Shown piece after piece: positions 48,095 to 57,015 of a DNA stretch of 64,000 nucleotides. The position numbers were made by a program, and so were the translations under genes. How positions within the stretch are numbered: position 1 is the first letter of the stretch; each line of letters starts with the position of its first letter. This DNA comes from CADEED01 sp043747835 (GTDB lineage: Bacteria; Pseudomonadota; Gammaproteobacteria; Steroidobacterales; Steroidobacteraceae), in NCBI GenBank assembly GCA_043747835.1, contig JAYTOK010000033.1, forward strand, positions 42,687 to 106,686, written 5' to 3'. The notes under the pieces are model-generated. The model was given only the letters and a program-made list of their open reading frames with translations, was not told the origin of the DNA and did no database searches.

Positions 48095-50350
48095 TCAAAA
48101 AGTCCGGCCGAGGAAAAGGTAATACGCCGACCCGCCCTGGTCGTCGAACCCAGTCGCAAAATAGACAGGACCCAGCAGCGTATCCATCGCCACGAACACG
48201 CTGCCGTTCGTGCGGGCGCTCGAAAAGCTGATGTCCCCGAGCGCATCCCAGACGTCGCCCTTCTCGATGGACGCGCCGAGATACACGGGCACGTCGAGAA
48301 AGCCCTGCGACCCGCCGCGCCCGATTTGGCGGTAGTAGATACCGCGCATGATCGCGAAGTTCGGTCCCACGAGAGTTTCGGGTGCGATACCCGACATGTT
48401 GAGGAAGCCGCCCAGCGTGAAGAACGAGCGCACCTGATCGATGTCGCTGTCCAGGCGCGTGCCCGCGCTGCCCCAGAGGATCGCCGTGTTGCGGCCCCAG
48501 GACTTCGCGAAGAGGTGGTCGTAGACCAGCAGATCGGCGTTCACGCCGCCGGCGCCCTTGCCCTCGCGTTCGCCGCGCCAGCCGAGCTCGAAGATGCTGC
48601 CCGACTTCGGAAAGTTCACGTCGTTCGCGCTGTCGTAACGGAACTCCGCGAAGAAATTGCGCGAATCGAACTCTGCCGGCGGCAAGACAGGATCGCCCAC
48701 GCGCACGCGCGCATTGCCGAACCCGCGCGTCCAGCCGACGCGCACTTCGCCGTAGTTGCCGAGCTCGCGCCCGAGATCGAGGCCGTATTCCGTCGTGCGC
48801 ACCCGGTATTCGGCCAGGATGCGCTCTTCCTCGTCGACGATGGGCAGCGTGCGAATCTGGAACTCCGCGTGCGGCGCCAGGAACCAGCGCGAGCGGTATC
48901 CCACGGGTAGATAGACTTCGGTGGCGACACGGGGCGTCTCGCCGATCTGCAGGTCCCAGACCCACTCGCCGCCGAATTTCGTGATTTCGGCGAGCGTGCC
49001 GCGCGCCGCCGCGTTGAACGAGGAGTTGCCTTCGAAATCGTTCTGCAACTGCAGCCCGAAGCGCAGGTAGTTCGGTCCCCAGGAATTGCGGCGCGTGTTG
49101 AGCGCGAGACCGAACTCCGGTGCTTCGCCGGGCGGCGGATCGTTGCGCATCAGGCGGTAGTCGAGGATTTCGAGATTGCCCTGGCCGTAGAGCTCCGCCA
49201 CGCGACGGGACAGCCGCCCACCGTCGGCGGCCTTGCCGATCTGGTCGCCGAACAGCGATTCGATCGCGCCGGCATACCGTTCGGAGCCCGGATCCACGCG
49301 CAGGAACTCCACGCGCGGCAGATCCGTGCGCACGCTCGCGCGCGCGGCCGCGAGCCGCTGGAATTCCGCCGGGCTCACCGAGAGCGCCGCGAGACGCTCC
49401 GTGGCGCCGCGCGCGGCCTCCTCGCCCAGTCGGATCGCCTTCTCGTGCTCGCTGAAATCGAGCGAGGAGAAATCGCCGAGCGCCGGGTCGATGATGATGT
49501 CGCGGTCGGTGAGCGTCTTGCGCTGCGCGTTCGTGTTGTGCCGGATCAGGATCGCGAGCATCTGGTTCGAGACGGTCGCGACGGAGTCGAGCTTGCCGCG
49601 TTCGAGCAGCGGGAAGCCGCAATCGACGACGATCAGCACGTCGACGCCCATCTCGCGCGCCACGTCGACCGGCAGGTTCGACGACAGCCCGCCGTCGACC
49701 AGCATGCGGCCGTCGCTCTCCACGGGGACGAACACGCCGGGCGCGGACAGGCTGGCGCGCATCGCCGTAGTTAGATCGCCGCGGTCCAGCACGACGCGAT
49801 CGCCGGTGACGATGTCCGTGGCGATGGCGCGGAACGGGATACCGAGGTCGTCGAAGCTCTGGATCTGCGCCACGGGCAGCGTCAGCGCGCGCAGCGTCTG
49901 CGTGAGCTTCTGGCCCTGGACGAGTCCGCGCGGCAACCGGAATTTCCGCCCCTTGATCCCGAGCGGAAACTTGACCAGGAAGCTCTGGTCCTCGAGCTTG
50001 CGCCGGAAATTGAGATCGGTCCGGGGCGGACGGTCACGGAACGCGTCTACCCAGTCGAGCGAGCTCATCACGCGTTCGATGTCGGCCGCCGTAAGGCCGG
50101 ATGCATAGAGGCCACCGACAACGGCGCCCATGCTGGTGCCCGCGATCGCGTCCACCGGAACGTGGTTGGCCTCGAGAACCTTGAGGACGCCGATGTGCGC
50201 GGCGCCCCTCGCTCCGCCACCTGACAAGACGAGGCCGACGCGCGGGCGGCCCCCCGTGGCCCGCACCTGAGCCTCCTGGGCCCCGAGCACGACGCTCCAG
50301 CACACCGCCAGCGCGCCCAACAATGCGGAAATTCTCGTTTTTCTGTTCAT
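48095..50350 (-). CDS. PlpD-like patatin phospholipase with C-terminal BamA-type barrel
   Basis: The 751-residue protein has a signal peptide (ISALLGALAVCWSVVLGAQ) and a patatin domain at about residues 35-310. Its oxyanion loop is GGGARG (44-49), the nucleophile Ser73 is in GTSMG, and the catalytic Asp is in LVDGGLSSNLPVD. A POTRA-like segment follows at about 350-410, and a 16-strand surface-antigen barrel ends in ...YYLFLGRTF with the terminal Phe. This is the type Vd autotransporter layout of Pseudomonas PlpD: a phospholipase A carried through or onto the outer membrane. Membrane remodelling is the likely role. Confidence 0.94.
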   Translation of the reverse strand: MNRKTRISALLGALAVCWSVVLGAQEAQVRATGGRPRVGLVLSGGGARGAAHIGVLKVLEANHVPVDAIAGTSMGAVVGGLYASGLTAADIERVMSSLDWVDAFRDRPPRTDLNFRRKLEDQSFLVKFPLGIKGRKFRLPRGLVQGQKLTQTLRALTLPVAQIQSFDDLGIPFRAIATDIVTGDRVVLDRGDLTTAMRASLSAPGVFVPVESDGRMLVDGGLSSNLPVDVAREMGVDVLIVVDCGFPLLERGKLDSVATVSNQMLAILIRHNTNAQRKTLTDRDIIIDPALGDFSSLDFSEHEKAIRLGEEAARGATERLAALSVSPAEFQRLAAARASVRTDLPRVEFLRVDPGSERYAGAIESLFGDQIGKAADGGRLSRRVAELYGQGNLEILDYRLMRNDPPPGEAPEFGLALNTRRNSWGPNYLRFGLQLQNDFEGNSSFNAAARGTLAEITKFGGEWVWDLQIGETPRVATEVYLPVGYRSRWFLAPHAEFQIRTLPIVDEEERILAEYRVRTTEYGLDLGRELGNYGEVRVGWTRGFGNARVRVGDPVLPPAEFDSRNFFAEFRYDSANDVNFPKSGSIFELGWRGEREGKGAGGVNADLLVYDHLFAKSWGRNTAILWGSAGTRLDSDIDQVRSFFTLGGFLNMSGIAPETLVGPNFAIMRGIYYRQIGRGGSQGFLDVPVYLGASIEKGDVWDALGDISFSSARTNGSVFVAMDTLLGPVYFATGFDDQGGSAYYLFLGRTF

Positions 50351-50400
50351 TCCTGCCGTGGCAAGGATAGTCGTTCGCAGTGATAATCGGCCACCACATC

Positions 50401-52557
50401 ATGCGCACCCTCCTCATCCTCGGCGCTTCGCTGCCACTCGCGGCCTTCGCCGCCGGGGAAACCCAGAACGTGCTCGAACCGGTCACCGCCGCGAACATGG
50501 GTGATCTCGATGCGCGCGTCGCCGAAGAACTGCGACGAGTCGGCGAAAGTGCGGGCGAAATCGTGGTCACCGCGACGCGCGAGCCGCGAGATTCGTTGAC
50601 GACGCCGGCCAGCGTCTCGCGCATCGGCGGCGAAGATCTGGAGAGACTCTCCGCCAAGCATCAGGCCGATGCCCTGAACCGCAGCGCCGGCGTTTACATC
50701 CAGCGCGGCAGCGGCGCGGAGAGCCTGGGCGCGATCCGCTCTCCGGTCCTGACGGGTGCCGGCGCCTGCGGCGCCTTCCTCGTCGCGGAGGACAATCTGC
50801 CCATCCGCCCCGTCGGATTCTGCAACCTCAATGAGCTGTTCGAACTCAACTTCGAGCAGGCGGGCTCGATCGAGGTGCTGCGCGGACCCGGCTCGGCGCT
50901 CTATGGCGCGAGCGCGGTGCACGGCATCGTGAACGTGCTGACGCCGCGCGTCGCGGACCTGCCCGACTACTCGGCGGGAGTCGAGGGCGGTTCGGATTCT
51001 TTCAAGCGCGTGCGGCTCGGGTTCTCGCGCGAGTTCGACGCCTGGGACCTGGGCGCGTATGGCAGCGCGACTCGCGCGCCGGGCTGGCGCGATGCGTCGG
51101 GAGTCGACGAGGTCAAGCTCAATCTACTCGCGGATTCCGAAATCGCGGGCGGCTCGCTGCGGCTGCGCGCGGCCGGTACCGTGCTCAACCAGGAAACCGC
51201 GGGCTTCGTCGAAGGCCGCGACGCGTATCGCGACGAATCCCGCGCGCGCGGGAACCCGAATCCGGAAGCCTTCCGCGACGCCTCGAGCGCGCGCGCGTCC
51301 GCGCATTTCCAGCGCGACAACTGCTTCGCGCTCGATTGCCGCTTCGAGCTCGCGGGAATCTACCGGCGCTCGCGCATGGATTTCCTGCAGCACTTCCTCG
51401 TCGGCAAGCCGCTCGAGCACAACGCGCAGACGAGTTTCCTCGTGAGCAGCTCGCTCGCGATGAATTTCTTCTCCAACGTGCTGGAAGTTCGCGCCGCGGT
51501 CGACGCGGAGACCGCGAACTCCGAGCTCACGGAATTCCAGCCCGGACCCGCGACCGACGGAACTCCCGGCGCCAATGCGATCCGTCCGGCCGGACTGCAC
51601 TACGACTACCTCGTGGACTCCAACACGGTCGGCGCCACCGTGAGCGCGGACTGGCGTTTCGCGCACAACTGGTCGCTCGCCGCGGCGCTGCGCGCGGACC
51701 GCACGACGTACGACTATGACAACCGCATGAGCAACGGCAACGCGGCCGCGAACGGCGCGCCCTGCCCCGGCGGCTGTCTGTTCTCGAGGCCCGCGGATCG
51801 CGGTAATGAGTTCGACAACGTCGCGCCGCGAATCACGCTGTCGTGGCAGACCGGCGATCGCTCGATGCTCTACGTGAGCGGCTCGAAGGGATTCCGCCCA
51901 CCGGAAATGACGGAGCTCTACCGCCTCCAGCGCCAGCAATCCGCGGCCGACCTCGACAGCGAGAAACTGGAATCGCTCGAAGCGGGCTGGAAGTTGCGAA
52001 CCGACACTCTGTCGATCGCGACCGCGGTGTTCGCGATGGAGAAGCGAAACCTCATCCTGCGCGAGGCGAACGCGTTCAACGTCGGCAACGGCCGTACGCT
52101 GCATCGCGGCTTCGAATACGAGGCGCGCTGGAAGTTGGGCCCTGCGGTCTCGCTCACCGCGGCCGGCACCGTCGCGCGGCACGAGTACGACTTTTCGCGC
52201 GCCGTCGAGGGCGGCGAGACGATCCGCGCCGGAAACGTCGTGGATACCGCACCGCGAAACCTGCACAGCCTAGGTCTCGACGTCCGGCTCGGCGCGCGGG
52301 TGCAACTGGGCGTCGACGCCGTCCACGTCGGCAAGTATTTCCTCAACGCGGCAAACACCGCGAGCTACCCGGGGCACGAGGTCGCGAACCTGCGGGTGGA
52401 GTGGGTGGCGCGCGAGAACCTGCACGCGTCGCTCCGCGTCGACAATGCGTTCGACACCGCCTATGCGGACCGCGCGGACTTCGCGTTCGGCAACTACCGC
52501 TACTTCCCCGCCCGCGGCCGCGCGATGTTCCTCTCGTTCGACTTCACCAGCCGCTAA
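50401..52557 (+). CDS. TonB-dependent outer-membrane receptor
   Basis: The 718-residue receptor has a signal peptide (LLILGASLPLAAFAAG), then an unusual helical stretch of about 30 residues before a TonB box-like EIVVTATREPRDSL. The plug follows (SVSRIGGEDLERLSAKHQAD, SIEVLRGPGSALYGASAVHG, IVNVLTPR). The barrel ends in AMFLSFDFTSR. The plug has extra Cys (GAGACGAFLVA, RPVGFCNLNEL). It would import a siderophore, cobalamin or another large substrate with TonB energy. The substrate cannot be read. It may be cotranscribed with the TPR gene seven bases downstream. Confidence 0.94.
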   Translation: MRTLLILGASLPLAAFAAGETQNVLEPVTAANMGDLDARVAEELRRVGESAGEIVVTATREPRDSLTTPASVSRIGGEDLERLSAKHQADALNRSAGVYIQRGSGAESLGAIRSPVLTGAGACGAFLVAEDNLPIRPVGFCNLNELFELNFEQAGSIEVLRGPGSALYGASAVHGIVNVLTPRVADLPDYSAGVEGGSDSFKRVRLGFSREFDAWDLGAYGSATRAPGWRDASGVDEVKLNLLADSEIAGGSLRLRAAGTVLNQETAGFVEGRDAYRDESRARGNPNPEAFRDASSARASAHFQRDNCFALDCRFELAGIYRRSRMDFLQHFLVGKPLEHNAQTSFLVSSSLAMNFFSNVLEVRAAVDAETANSELTEFQPGPATDGTPGANAIRPAGLHYDYLVDSNTVGATVSADWRFAHNWSLAAALRADRTTYDYDNRMSNGNAAANGAPCPGGCLFSRPADRGNEFDNVAPRITLSWQTGDRSMLYVSGSKGFRPPEMTELYRLQRQQSAADLDSEKLESLEAGWKLRTDTLSIATAVFAMEKRNLILREANAFNVGNGRTLHRGFEYEARWKLGPAVSLTAAGTVARHEYDFSRAVEGGETIRAGNVVDTAPRNLHSLGLDVRLGARVQLGVDAVHVGKYFLNAANTASYPGHEVANLRVEWVARENLHASLRVDNAFDTAYADRADFAFGNYRYFPARGRAMFLSFDFTSR

Positions 52558-52564
52558 CCACCAG

Positions 52565-53305
52565 ATGCTGCCCTACATCATCGGAATTGCCGTCTCCATT
52601 CCCTTCATCGTCCACTGCATCAAGACCGGCCGCGCCAGGGTCTGGGTCTTCGTGATGCTCGCGCTGCCGCTCATCGGCTCCGCGGTGTATTTCTTCGTCG
52701 AGATATTCCCGGATCTCGGGCGCTCGGGTACGAGTCGTCGCGCCATTCGCGGCCTGCGCTCGACGCTCAACCCCGAGGGCGACCTGCGCAAGTTCGAGAA
52801 CGAGATGAAGGTCACCGGGAATGTGCAGTCCAAACAACGTTACGCCGATGAGCTGGTGCGGCTCGGCCGCGCCCCGGAGGCGTTGGAGATTTATAGGACG
52901 AGTCTGACAGGGCTGTTCGCGGACGATCCCAAGCTGCTGCTCGGCTTCGCCCATGCTCAATTCGCCGCGAATGAACCCGCGGCGGCTCGCCAGACGCTCG
53001 ACCTGCTCATCGGGAAGAATCCCGAGTTCAAGTCACCCGCCGGTCATCTGCTCTATGCGCGCGCGCTGGAAGCCGAAGGCAATACGACGAAGGCGCTGGA
53101 GGAATACGCGGCGCTCTGCGAATATTTCCCCGGCGCCGAGGCAGGCCTGCGATATGCGAAGTTGCTGAAGAAGGCCGGAAACGCGGACCAGGCGCGGCAG
53201 ATTCTGGAAACCCTGCTGGAACGCGCGAAATACGCGCCGGGTCACTACAAGAAGGCCCAACGCGAATGGTTGGACGAGGCACAGTCGGAATTGCGGAGCA
53301 GCTGA
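52565..53305 (+). CDS. Membrane-anchored TPR protein
   Basis: The 246-residue protein has two N-terminal hydrophobic segments (YIIGIAVSIPFIVHCI, VWVFVMLALPLIGSAVYFFV) like the N-terminal region of phospholipase-D-type anchors. A TPR domain follows (YADELVRLGRAPEALEIYRT, FAHAQFAANEPAAARQTLDL, LYARALEAEGNTTKALEEYA, YAKLLKKAGNADQARQILET). It probably scaffolds a membrane process. It starts seven bases after the TonB receptor, which suggests cotranscription. Confidence 0.8.
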   Translation: MLPYIIGIAVSIPFIVHCIKTGRARVWVFVMLALPLIGSAVYFFVEIFPDLGRSGTSRRAIRGLRSTLNPEGDLRKFENEMKVTGNVQSKQRYADELVRLGRAPEALEIYRTSLTGLFADDPKLLLGFAHAQFAANEPAAARQTLDLLIGKNPEFKSPAGHLLYARALEAEGNTTKALEEYAALCEYFPGAEAGLRYAKLLKKAGNADQARQILETLLERAKYAPGHYKKAQREWLDEAQSELRSS

Positions 53306-53336
53306 GCGCGAGGATGCCCCGCTCCCGCTGCTCCGC
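53293..53336. terminator. Possible bidirectional terminator between convergent genes
   Basis: GCGGAGCAGC (53293-53302) pairs exactly with GCTGCTCCGC (53327-53336) around a 24-base loop. The left arm lies in the last codons of the TPR gene. No clear T-run follows, so termination is only possible, not certain. Confidence 0.4.
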
Positions 53337-53342
53337 GAAAGC

Positions 53343-53534
53343 TCATTTCTTGCGATTGATCGAACGGAAGGACACGCCTTCCATCATGGCCTTGTAGCGC
53401 ACCGCGCCCGGTGAGCGACCCAGCTTCGAAGCGGCAACACGCGCTGACACCTTCGCCTTGGCGAACGCCCGCAACTTCTTCATGTCGCCCGCCGACCATT
53501 CGCGCATGTGCCGAGCACCCTTCTTCTTGGCCAT
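53343..53534 (-). CDS. Small basic helix-turn-helix-like protein (copy 1)
   Basis: The 63-residue basic protein reads REWSAGDMKKLRAFAKAKVS, ARVAASKLGRSPGAVRYKAM, MEGVSFRSINRKK. The pattern W-x3-D-x2-LR-x2-A-x2-K-S-R-AA-x2-LGRS-GAVRYKA resembles a Myb/SANT-like or GcrA-like DNA-binding fold and is found in many Proteobacteria as an unnamed protein. It is a paralogue of the protein at 61205-61441. It could be a nucleoid-associated or regulatory protein. No family function is known to me. Confidence 0.75.
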   Translation of the reverse strand: MAKKKGARHMREWSAGDMKKLRAFAKAKVSARVAASKLGRSPGAVRYKAMMEGVSFRSINRKK

Positions 53535-53670
53535 TCCGGATTCCTCTCGCTGGACGTGGTGGGAAATGGAAGACGGTAGTCTAACAACAATCGACCGCAG
53601 GTGAGTAAACGTCGCCCATTGCCGACATGTAGGACTGACGAACATCGCCTATCAACTCATGTCAGACCGC

Positions 53671-54501
53671 TCATGTCAGGTTAATAGTCTTCGGATCGAA
53701 GTTAGGCGCGGGGAACTTGAGCGGCATCTGCTCGAACTCGTACAGGAGCACCTGTGAAACCGCGAGATCGCGGAACCACTTCCGGTTTGCGGGGATTACG
53801 TACCAGGGCGCGTGCTCGGTCGAGCAGCGCGAGAACATCGCTTCGAACGCGCGCGCGTAGGCGCTCCACTGCTGTCGCTTCTCCAGATCGCCGGTATCGA
53901 ATTTCCAGTTCTTGCGCCTGTCGACGAGGCGCTCCTGGAACCGGACGCGTTGCTCGTCCTTGCTGACGTGCAGGAAAATTTTTACAACCCGCGTGCCGCA
54001 GGCATCGAGCAATCGCTCGAATTCGTTGATCTGATCGTAGCGCCGACTCCAGACGTCCTCAGGCACGAGGTCGTTCACGCGCACGACCAGCACGTCTTCA
54101 TAGTGTGACCGGTTGAATACCGCGATCTCGCCCCGCGGCGGTGCATGTTTGTGGATGCGCCAAAGGTAGTCGTGGCGCAGTTCTTCGGCGCTCGGTGCCT
54201 TGAACGCGGTGACCGTGCAGCCCTGCGGATTGAACGCGCCGAACACCCGGCGGATCGTCGAATCCTTGCCGCCACCGTCGATGGCCTGCAAGGCGATCAG
54301 CATCGCGAACCTGCCGTCCGCGTACATCTTGTATTGCAGCTCTTCCAGACGCGCGAGGTTCTCCGCCGTCGCCGCGATCGCCTTGTCCTTGTCCCAGTCA
54401 AAACACCTGTCTGCATCCGCATCGGCGAGCTTCTGCCGCGATCCGGGCCGGATTCGCAACTTGTCGGGAATGTCGCGTCGCGGCACGGGTCGCTCGCTCA
54501 T
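53671..54501 (-). CDS. Polyphosphate kinase 2 family protein
   Basis: The 276-residue PPK2 has a Walker A motif in LQAIDGGGKDSTIRRVFGAF (GGGKDS at 76-81). Walker B-like EIAVFNRSHYEDVLVVRV and a lid region with FLHVSKDEQRVRFQERLVDR and WKFDTGDLEKRQQW follow, then the conserved end EHAPWYVIPANRKWFRDLAV. PPK2 transfers phosphate between polyphosphate and nucleotides; the one-domain class I or III form is most likely. It overlaps the agmatine deiminase gene by four bases and is read from the same transcript. Confidence 0.94.
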   Translation of the reverse strand: MSERPVPRRDIPDKLRIRPGSRQKLADADADRCFDWDKDKAIAATAENLARLEELQYKMYADGRFAMLIALQAIDGGGKDSTIRRVFGAFNPQGCTVTAFKAPSAEELRHDYLWRIHKHAPPRGEIAVFNRSHYEDVLVVRVNDLVPEDVWSRRYDQINEFERLLDACGTRVVKIFLHVSKDEQRVRFQERLVDRRKNWKFDTGDLEKRQQWSAYARAFEAMFSRCSTEHAPWYVIPANRKWFRDLAVSQVLLYEFEQMPLKFPAPNFDPKTINLT

Positions 54502-55589
54502 CGGGGCACCTGCTGAGTGATGCAATGGATGTTTCCGCCACCTAACAGGATTTCGCGCGCAGGGACGCCGACGATCTGCCGGCCCGGGAAGGCACGCCTG
54601 AGTTTCGCGGCCGCGGACCGATCCGTCTTTCGATCGAGCAGCGGCATCACGATGCCTTTGTTGGCGATGTAGAAGTTGACGTAGCTCGCGGCGAGCCGCG
54701 ATCCCGCCTTGCGCGGCTGCGTGGATTCGCGCGCGAGAACGCCCGCGGCTTCGGCGGCCGTGAGCTCGAGTGGCCCGGGCATCGGCAGCTTGAGAACCGC
54801 GATCTCGCGACCCCGCGCATCGCGCGCATGCTTCAGGCGATCGAGCGCATCGCGCGAGACGGCGTATTGCGGGTCGCGTGTGTCGTCGGTCCACGTCAGC
54901 GCAACCACGCCGGGCTTCACGAAGCAGGCGAGATTGTCGATGTGGCCTCCCGTTTCGTCCTCGATGACGCCGTCGCCCAGCCAGATCACTTCGCGCACGC
55001 CGAGGTAATCGCGCAGGTGCGATTCGATCTCGGCCTTCGAGAGCTGCGGATTGCGGTTCGGATTCAGCAGACATTGCTCTGTTACCAAAGCGCTGCCCTG
55101 TCCGTCGACGTGGATCGCGCCGCCCTCGTTGATGAGCGGCGCGCGATAGCGAGTGCAGCCTTCGATCTCGAGAACCTTCCGGGCGACCTTGTCGTCCTCG
55201 TCCCAGGGGAAGTACAGGCCGCCCGCGAGTCCGCCCCAGGCATTGAAACGCCAGTCGACGCCACGACGCGCGCCCTTCTTGTTGGTGACGAAAGTCGGGC
55301 CGACATCGCGCATCCAGGAGTCGTCGTGAGAGATCTCGACGACGCGGATCGATGGCAGGAGTCGTGCGCGCGCGTATTCGAAGAATGCCGCCGAAACACC
55401 CACGCTCACCGGCTCGAAACGCGCGATCGCGGCCGCGACTTCCGCGAATGCGCGCTGCGCGGGTTGTGCGCCGTCGCGCCAGTTGTCAGGCCGTTCGGGC
55501 CAGAGCATCCAGCAGCCGGCATGCGGCGCCCATTCGGCGGGCATCGCGAAACCGTCCGCCGCGGGCGTGGAATCCAGGGTTTGGGCCAT
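54498..55589 (-). CDS. aguA: Agmatine deiminase
   Basis: The 363-residue enzyme hydrolyses agmatine to N-carbamoylputrescine. Family motifs are MPAEWAPHAGCWMLWPERPD, VEISHDDSWMRDVGPTFVTN, LINEGGAIHVDGQGSALVTE, DETGGHIDNLACFVKPGVVA (catalytic His-Asp) and LLGGGNIHCITQQVPR, where Cys356 is the nucleophile. It provides a route to putrescine. The usual partner, N-carbamoylputrescine amidohydrolase (aguB), is not adjacent here. Its products could be connected to the polyamine importer at the right edge. It is upstream of PPK2 with a four-base overlap. Confidence 0.96.
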   Translation of the reverse strand: MAQTLDSTPAADGFAMPAEWAPHAGCWMLWPERPDNWRDGAQPAQRAFAEVAAAIARFEPVSVGVSAAFFEYARARLLPSIRVVEISHDDSWMRDVGPTFVTNKKGARRGVDWRFNAWGGLAGGLYFPWDEDDKVARKVLEIEGCTRYRAPLINEGGAIHVDGQGSALVTEQCLLNPNRNPQLSKAEIESHLRDYLGVREVIWLGDGVIEDETGGHIDNLACFVKPGVVALTWTDDTRDPQYAVSRDALDRLKHARDARGREIAVLKLPMPGPLELTAAEAAGVLARESTQPRKAGSRLAASYVNFYIANKGIVMPLLDRKTDRSAAAKLRRAFPGRQIVGVPAREILLGGGNIHCITQQVPR

Positions 55590-55657
55590 GGGGCCGGATT
55601 GTATAGGGCTGTGCTAGCATCGCGGCCCCCAAAAACCGCTCGGAAAGACACGCACCG

Positions 55658-56968
55658 ATGTCCACGCCCACGAGTCCCAAGGTCTCGCCCCCCGCTGGCG
55701 GCGAAAAGATTTCAATCAAGAACGGAACCCTCTCCGTCCCCGATCAACCGATCATTCCCTTCATCGAAGGTGACGGTACCGGTCGCGACATCTGGCGCGC
55801 CAGCGTGCGCGTGATGGACGCCGCCGTGCAGAAGGCCTACGGCGGGAAGAAGAAGATTCACTGGCTCGAGATCTACGCGGGCGAGAAGTCGTTCACCGCG
55901 TTCAAGAACTGGCTGCCCGACGAGACCGTCGAGGCCTGCCGCGAATACCTCGTGTCGATCAAGGGTCCGCTGACGACCCCGGTCGGCGGCGGCATCCGTT
56001 CGCTGAACGTGGCGTTGCGCCAGTTGTTAGACCTGTACGTCTGCCTGCGTCCGGTGCGCTGGTTCAAGGGCGTGCCTTCCCCGGTTAAGGCGCCCGAAAA
56101 GGTCGACATGGTGATCTTCCGCGAGAACACGGAAGACATTTACGCCGGCATCGAATTCGAACACGGCACCGAAGACATCAAGAAGTTCAAGGAGCTGTTC
56201 AAGGCCGCCTTCCCGAAGGCGTACGCGAAGATCCGCTTCCCGGACACCTCGGGCATCGGCTTCAAGCCGGTGTCGCAGGAAGGCACGGAGCGCCTGTTCA
56301 AGGCAGCGCTGCTGTACGCGATCGAGAACAAGCGTCGCAACGTGACGATCGTGCACAAGGGCAACATCCAGAAGTTCACCGAAGGCGCATTCCGCAACTG
56401 GGCATATGCGCTGGCGGAGAGCGGCGAGTTCGCGTCGAAGTTCTACACGTGGGAACAGTGGGGCCGCACGAAGGCCGCATCGGGTGAGAAGGCCGCGAAC
56501 GACGAACAGGCAGCAGCACTCAAGAGCGGCAAAATCCTGGTGAAGGATGCGATCGCCGACATCGCCCTGCAGCAGGTGCTGACGCGTCCGGACGAGTTCG
56601 ACGTCATCGCGACCACGAACCTGAACGGCGACTATCTATCGGACGCCCTGGCCGCGCAGGTCGGCGGCATCGGCATCGCGCCGGGCGCGAACATCAACTA
56701 CGTGACGGGTCATGCCGTGTTCGAAGCGACGCACGGCACGGCGCCGAAGTATGCGGACCTGGACAAGGTGAACCCGGGTTCGGTGATCCTGTCGGGCGAG
56801 ATGATGCTGCGTTACATGGGCTGGACCGAAGCCGCGGACGCGATCATTTCCGCGATGGACAAGACCATCGCGCAGAAGACGGTGACTTACGACTTCGCGC
56901 GGTTGATGGAAGGCGCGAAAGAGGTGAAGTGCTCCGAGTTCGGCGACGCGCTGATCCGCAACATGTAG
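55658..56968 (+). CDS. icd: NADP-dependent isocitrate dehydrogenase
   Basis: The 436-residue enzyme of the TCA cycle oxidises isocitrate to 2-oxoglutarate. It follows E. coli Icd closely: IPFIEGDGTGRDIWRAS, GGGIRSLNVALRQ (with the Ser phosphorylated by AceK in enterics), RENTEDIYAGIEFEHGT, NVTIVHKGNIQKFTEGAFRN, NLNGDYLSDALAAQVGGIGI and the nucleotide loop ATHGTAPKYADLDKVNPGSV. NADP specificity is inferred from overall match. It has an N-terminal extension of about 15 residues (SPKVSPPAGGEK). A RAYT element follows its stop by five bases. Confidence 0.97.
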   Translation: MSTPTSPKVSPPAGGEKISIKNGTLSVPDQPIIPFIEGDGTGRDIWRASVRVMDAAVQKAYGGKKKIHWLEIYAGEKSFTAFKNWLPDETVEACREYLVSIKGPLTTPVGGGIRSLNVALRQLLDLYVCLRPVRWFKGVPSPVKAPEKVDMVIFRENTEDIYAGIEFEHGTEDIKKFKELFKAAFPKAYAKIRFPDTSGIGFKPVSQEGTERLFKAALLYAIENKRRNVTIVHKGNIQKFTEGAFRNWAYALAESGEFASKFYTWEQWGRTKAASGEKAANDEQAAALKSGKILVKDAIADIALQQVLTRPDEFDVIATTNLNGDYLSDALAAQVGGIGIAPGANINYVTGHAVFEATHGTAPKYADLDKVNPGSVILSGEMMLRYMGWTEAADAIISAMDKTIAQKTVTYDFARLMEGAKEVKCSEFGDALIRNM

Positions 56969-56973
56969 TTCTG

Positions 56974-57003
56974 AATGGTGCCGGGGAGGGGTTCTCGTGG
57001 TTC
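56974..57003. repeat. Left terminal inverted repeat of the RAYT element
   Basis: It starts AATGGTGCCGGGGAGGGG and ends TCTCGTGGTTC. Its inner part continues into a REP-like hairpin at 56988-57011: GGGG, a bulged T, TCTCG, loop TGGTT, CGAGA, CCCC. Bulged stems of this kind are what RAYTs recognise. Confidence 0.85.
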
Positions 57004-57015
57004 GAGACCCCTCTT